Part shown: positions 7,315 to 8,941 of the stretch, piece after piece
How the letters are laid out: each line of letters begins with the position of its first letter
How positions within the stretch are numbered: position 1 is the stretch's first letter
DNA from: an uncultured beta proteobacterium
GTDB lineage: Bacteria; Pseudomonadota; Gammaproteobacteria; Burkholderiales; Burkholderiaceae_C
NCBI GenBank assembly: GCA_903920405.1
Contig: CAIXMC010000317.1
Span: 1-8,941, forward strand
Reading direction: 5' to 3'
DNA length: 8,941 nucleotides
Notes under the pieces: generated by a model
Databases searched by the model: none
Told to the model about the DNA's origin: nothing
The model's input: the letters and a program-made list of their open reading frames with translations, nothing else
Made by a program: the position numbers and the translations under genes

Positions 7315-7444
7315 AAAAAATTCTTTCATCATTCGGGGTGGCCAGGATGCCATATCCTTAGAGCAAAAACTGTGAATGTCTTTTGATAGTTTGTGTGTTG
7401 TTTATCTCACGCAGCGCTGATTCAAAAAATCGACCCCAGTCCCT

Positions 7445-7472
7445 CTTGAATTCGACCTATCTTGCTCATAGG
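7445..7472 (+). promoter_or_regulatory. Candidate heat-shock (sigma-32-like) promoter of the hsp20 operon
   Basis: CTTGAA at 7445-7450 matches the -35 core of the sigma-32 consensus. About 14 bp later CTCATAGG (7465-7472) approximates the CCCAT-type -10. Transcription would start near 7477-7480 and give a leader of about 45 bases. A second, perfect CTTGAAA is at 7480-7486, but its -10 would fall too close to the ribosome binding site. A sigma-70 TATAGT at 7474-7479 lacks a -35 at the right distance. Heat control is expected for Hsp20 genes but is not proven here. Confidence 0.45.
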
Positions 7473-7485
7473 TTATAGTCTTGAA

Positions 7486-7506
7486 ACCGCTGGATGGGCC
7501 GGCGGT
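7486..7506 (+). promoter_or_regulatory. Leader hairpin directly upstream of the hsp20 ribosome binding site
   Basis: ACCGCTGG (7486-7493) pairs with CCGGCGGT (7499-7506): eight pairs including one G-U, around loop ATGGG. After one mismatch, TTGA (7481-7484) can pair with TTAA (7508-7511), which carries the stem to the edge of the Shine-Dalgarno AAGGAG at 7511-7516. A hairpin in this position in a small heat-shock gene leader suggests an RNA thermometer of the general ROSE or fourU kind, but none of the sequence hallmarks of those classes is present, so this is inference. Confidence 0.4.
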
Positions 7507-7523
7507 CTTAAAGGAGCTAAACC

Positions 7524-7955
7524 ATGTACCGAACCTACACATCCAGTGACTTGCTCTCAGAATTGAGTCGTTTGCAGCGTCAATTCCAGAGATTGCACAA
7601 CCCAACATCCAGCATTCGTGGTTTTGGACTCACGGATTTTCCAGCTATCAACATTGGGGGCACGCCAGAATCAGTGGAAATATATGCCTTTGCCCCCGGA
7701 CTGGATCCTGCCACCATTGATGTGACTGTTGAACGCGGTGTATTGACGCTATCGGGCGAACGTCAATCCGAAATCGAGGGCAAAAATGATGCCGTTCACA
7801 TCAATGAGCGATTCTCCGGAATATTTCGGCGTGCCGTGAGCTTACCTGACGATATTGACCCAACGCAAGTGTCAGCCCATTATGCTGATGGCGTTTTGAG
7901 TATCAGCGTCAAACGACACGAATCAGCCCTGCGCCGTCTCATTGAAATTAAATAA
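7524..7955 (+). CDS. Small heat-shock protein, Hsp20/alpha-crystallin family (first of pair)
   Basis: This is an ATP-independent holdase chaperone that binds unfolding proteins in the cytoplasm. Of 143 residues, about 40-130 form the alpha-crystallin domain: VEIYAFAPGLDPATIDVTVE, then GVLTLSGER, the conserved ADGVLSISV near 121-129, and the C-terminal IxI anchor IEI at 140-142, which docks neighbouring dimers. The N-terminal arm (1-37) is short and contains an amphipathic stretch LLSELSRLQRQFQRL. AAGGAG lies seven bases before the ATG. It is followed after 21 bp by a second, quite different Hsp20 gene, suggesting a two-gene operon. IbpA/IbpB of E. coli is a functional analogy only. Confidence 0.95.
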   Translation: MYRTYTSSDLLSELSRLQRQFQRLHNPTSSIRGFGLTDFPAINIGGTPESVEIYAFAPGLDPATIDVTVERGVLTLSGERQSEIEGKNDAVHINERFSGIFRRAVSLPDDIDPTQVSAHYADGVLSISVKRHESALRRLIEIK

Positions 7956-7976
7956 ATTATTGACAAGGAGTTAATC

Positions 7977-8357
7977 ATGTTTGAAAAAGACACAACGAAA
8001 GATCAGGAGTCAGGACACGGTGATGATGCCACCCTGTCACCCATGGTCGATGTCATTGAGGATGCTTCTGGCATCACACTTTACGCAGACCTACCAGGTG
8101 TCCCCAAAGACAATCTCAGTGTTCGGGTTCAGTCAGATACTCTGTCAATTGAAGGGGAAATCAACCTCCCCCAAATCAAGAATTTGCAGGCCAACCATAT
8201 CGAGGTACCCTTTCCAAAGTTTGTTCGTACCTTCACACTGGGTCAGGAACTTGATCGCGATAGGGTTGCCGCTGAATTCAAGCACGGCGTACTCACACTG
8301 CATATCCCCAAGGTTGAACGTGTCAAACCACGCAAGATTGAAGTGACTGTGGCTTGA
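7977..8357 (+). CDS. Small heat-shock protein, Hsp20/alpha-crystallin family (second of pair)
   Basis: This second holdase chaperone is 126 residues. The N-terminal arm (1-20) is very short, acidic and polar (DTTKDQESGHGDD). The alpha-crystallin domain (about 21-112) shows VDVIEDASGITLYADLPGV, LSIEGE, FVRTFTLGQELD and the signature FKHGVLTLHIPK. The C-terminal PRKIEVTVA holds an IxI-like IEV at 121-123. The Shine-Dalgarno AAGGAG precedes the ATG at normal spacing. It differs strongly from the first Hsp20, so this is not a recent duplication. The pair may form mixed oligomers or act in sequence, which is inference. No clear terminator follows; the next DNA is an IS21-family remnant. Confidence 0.95.
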   Translation: MFEKDTTKDQESGHGDDATLSPMVDVIEDASGITLYADLPGVPKDNLSVRVQSDTLSIEGEINLPQIKNLQANHIEVPFPKFVRTFTLGQELDRDRVAAEFKHGVLTLHIPKVERVKPRKIEVTVA

Positions 8358-8415
8358 GAAGTCAACGTCATTTGGCAACAAGCACCACCGTCACCATCCT
8401 GTCAGGCTGTGTCAC

Positions 8416-8465
8416 TGACCGCCCTATTGAAGCCATTCCGTGACCGGCGTATTAGGGCCACTGAC
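8416..8465 (+). repeat. Two tandem 25-bp end repeats of the IS21-like element
   Basis: Two adjacent 25-bp units (8416-8440 and 8441-8465) share TGACCG, then TATT, then GCCA at identical offsets, 16 of 25 positions in all. CACTGAC also occurs at 8413-8419 and 8459-8465. IS21-family ends are known to carry multiple internal repeats that bind the transposase, which fits this position just inside the presumed left tip. Confidence 0.55.
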
Positions 8466-8505
8466 AAGGTCTAGAACGATATCCTGAACACTGTGTCATC
8501 GTTAC

Positions 8506-8528
8506 CCTTTGGGTCTTTAACCCAAAGG
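8506..8528 (+). promoter_or_regulatory. Hairpin covering the istA ribosome binding site
   Basis: CCTTTGGGT (8506-8514) and ACCCAAAGG (8520-8528) form a perfect 9-bp stem with a five-base loop. Its right arm contains the AAAGG of the Shine-Dalgarno AAAGGAG (8524-8530) in front of the istA fragment. Several insertion sequences use such hairpins to block translation of their transposase from read-through transcripts; that role here is inferred. Confidence 0.55.
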
Positions 8529-8535
8529 AGATCAA

Positions 8536-8667
8536 ATGGCACGCAGGATATTCGAGATGTATCAATACCGACAAGCTTTGGTGCGCATGCGCCAAAGCGA
8601 TTCAGATCGCCAAATTGCAGAGGCACGTTTCAGACAACCTGATCTCTGTACAGCCTGCCTGACTTGA
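8536..8667 (+). pseudogene. istA: Truncated IS21-family transposase (istA) N-terminus
   Basis: An ATG with a good AAAGGAG six bases ahead opens a 43-codon frame. Residues 7-30 (starting EMYQYRQALVRMRQ, then SDSDRQIAEA) resemble the N-terminal helix-turn-helix start of one IS21 IstA subgroup, whose usual text is close to EMYEYRQVLVRMRQGDSDREIA. After about residue 33 the sequence (PDLCTACLT, then stop) no longer fits, so the gene is cut or frameshifted. A full IstA is several hundred residues. No product with transposase activity is expected. The assignment is from recognition of the motif, not a search. Confidence 0.65.
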
Positions 8668-8834
8668 TGGTTATAAAAAATCCATATAAATCAATGTCAA
8701 ATTTGATGCGAATTTGATGTGGAAACTCGAAAAACATGTCCAGTTTGTGGCGAGATGTGGGATTTTGTAACTTTCTGGTTTGGAATATATTTTGACTGCC
8801 ATGACTTAGGATGTGGTCAGTAATAAGTTCCCCA
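8668..8834. other. AT-rich stretch with a possible small zinc-knuckle reading frame
   Basis: The base composition is more AT-rich than the chromosomal genes to the left. One frame, GTG at 8719 to a double stop TAATAA at 8821-8826, encodes 34 residues with TCPVCGEMWDF near the start and YFDCHDLGCGQ at the end, a two-knuckle cysteine pattern. There is no Shine-Dalgarno and the frame is closed just upstream, so it is more likely a relic of a longer gene than a working one. A 43-residue minus-strand frame in the same place has no recognisable character. Confidence 0.3.
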
Positions 8835-8941
8835 TTTGGCTCGTCAGATTTGGGCGCACTGCGTCGTTACAAATCGCTTATGTGGCATGGCCACACCGCG
8901 CGATTTGCGCCTAGCATTGCATCCCAACTCTGACGGCCAAA
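8835..8941. repeat. 107-bp imperfect palindrome at the right edge
   Basis: The arms are symmetric about position 8888. Outer tips TTTGGC (8835-8840) and GGCCAAA (8935-8941) pair. So do CGTCAGA (8842-8848) with TCTGACG (8929-8935), AAATCGC (8871-8877) with GCGATTT (8900-8906), and TGTGG (8881-8885) with CCACA (8891-8895). The left arm carries TTTGGGC and the right arm TCCCAAC at matching places. It has no coding potential. It could be a small non-autonomous element (MITE-like), a terminal structure of a larger element beyond the edge, or a REP-type unit. I cannot assign a family. Confidence 0.65.

Larger units (their letters stand above)
8408..8667 (+). mobile_element. IS21-family left-end remnant
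   Basis: The DNA after the hsp20 pair looks like the left end of an IS21-family insertion sequence. It carries end repeats, a leader hairpin, and the first codons of istA, after which similarity stops. The outer boundary is uncertain; TGT at 8408 or 8410 is a guess based on the TG...CA termini usual in the family. The rest of istA, all of istB and the right end are absent from the visible 280 bp downstream, so the element is broken here. Confidence 0.65.

Noticed and set aside
7182..7320. Hairpin repeats as a CRISPR array
   Set aside because: Only two diverged copies with palindromic cores and no regular spacers; they fit a REP-like element.
7480..7506. Perfect CTTGAAA at 7480-7486 as the hsp20 heat-shock -35
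   Set aside because: No CCCAT-like -10 follows at proper spacing and the start would fall on the ribosome binding site; the upstream CTTGAA at 7445 fits better.
8849..8928. The palindrome as an integron attC site
   Set aside because: An attC runs from RYYYAAC to GTTRRRY. Here the order of the arms is reversed (TTTGGGC first, TCCCAAC last) and the core GTT is not present at the ends.

Overview
The window looks like chromosomal DNA from a betaproteobacterium, most likely Burkholderiales and plausibly Comamonadaceae. The evidence is gene content (argH next to an AlgZ/AlgR-type two-component pair, flhDC, a YkgJ-like cysteine-cluster protein beside a DegS/DegQ-type protease, type-2 pyrF) and dispersed hairpin repeats with a GATAGC head, which I recall as common in Comamonadaceae intergenic DNA. 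GC content is moderate in the genes; both window ends are visibly more AT-rich. No wholly new multi-gene system is visible. The unusual material is regulatory DNA and mobile-element debris.

Layout. 1-191 is AT-rich and has no gene. argH (192-1667, minus) diverges from algZ-like (1767-2801, plus) and algR-like (2823-3566, plus), a membrane sensor kinase and LytTR response regulator. Running toward them on the minus strand, 15 bp past the algR stop, is flhDC (flhD 4144-4473, flhC 3582-4127), the class I flagellar master regulator. In the classical pseudomonad order hemC follows algR; here flhDC occupies that place. Upstream of flhD is a short region packed with inverted repeats, then a small cysteine-rich protein (4647-5009, minus). 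That gene diverges from a membrane-anchored HtrA-family protease with one PDZ domain (5099-6244, plus). pyrF (6303-7181, plus) follows.

From 7175 to 7523 there is no gene. This stretch holds two hairpin repeats related to each other, a candidate heat-shock (sigma-32-like) promoter, and a strong hairpin directly before the ribosome binding site of the first of two tandem small heat-shock proteins (7524-7955 and 7977-8357). These two genes look like one heat-inducible operon.

From about 8408 to the right edge is mobile-element debris. It starts with an IS21-family left end with tandem repeats and a hairpin that covers the ribosome binding site of a broken istA start (8536-8667). An AT-rich stretch with a short cysteine-knuckle reading frame follows. 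The last feature is a 107-bp imperfect palindrome (8835-8941) ending exactly at the window edge, of a type I cannot assign.

Functionally the window mixes housekeeping biosynthesis (arginine, pyrimidine), surface and motility control (AlgZR, FlhDC), and protein quality control (HtrA protease, two Hsp20 chaperones).
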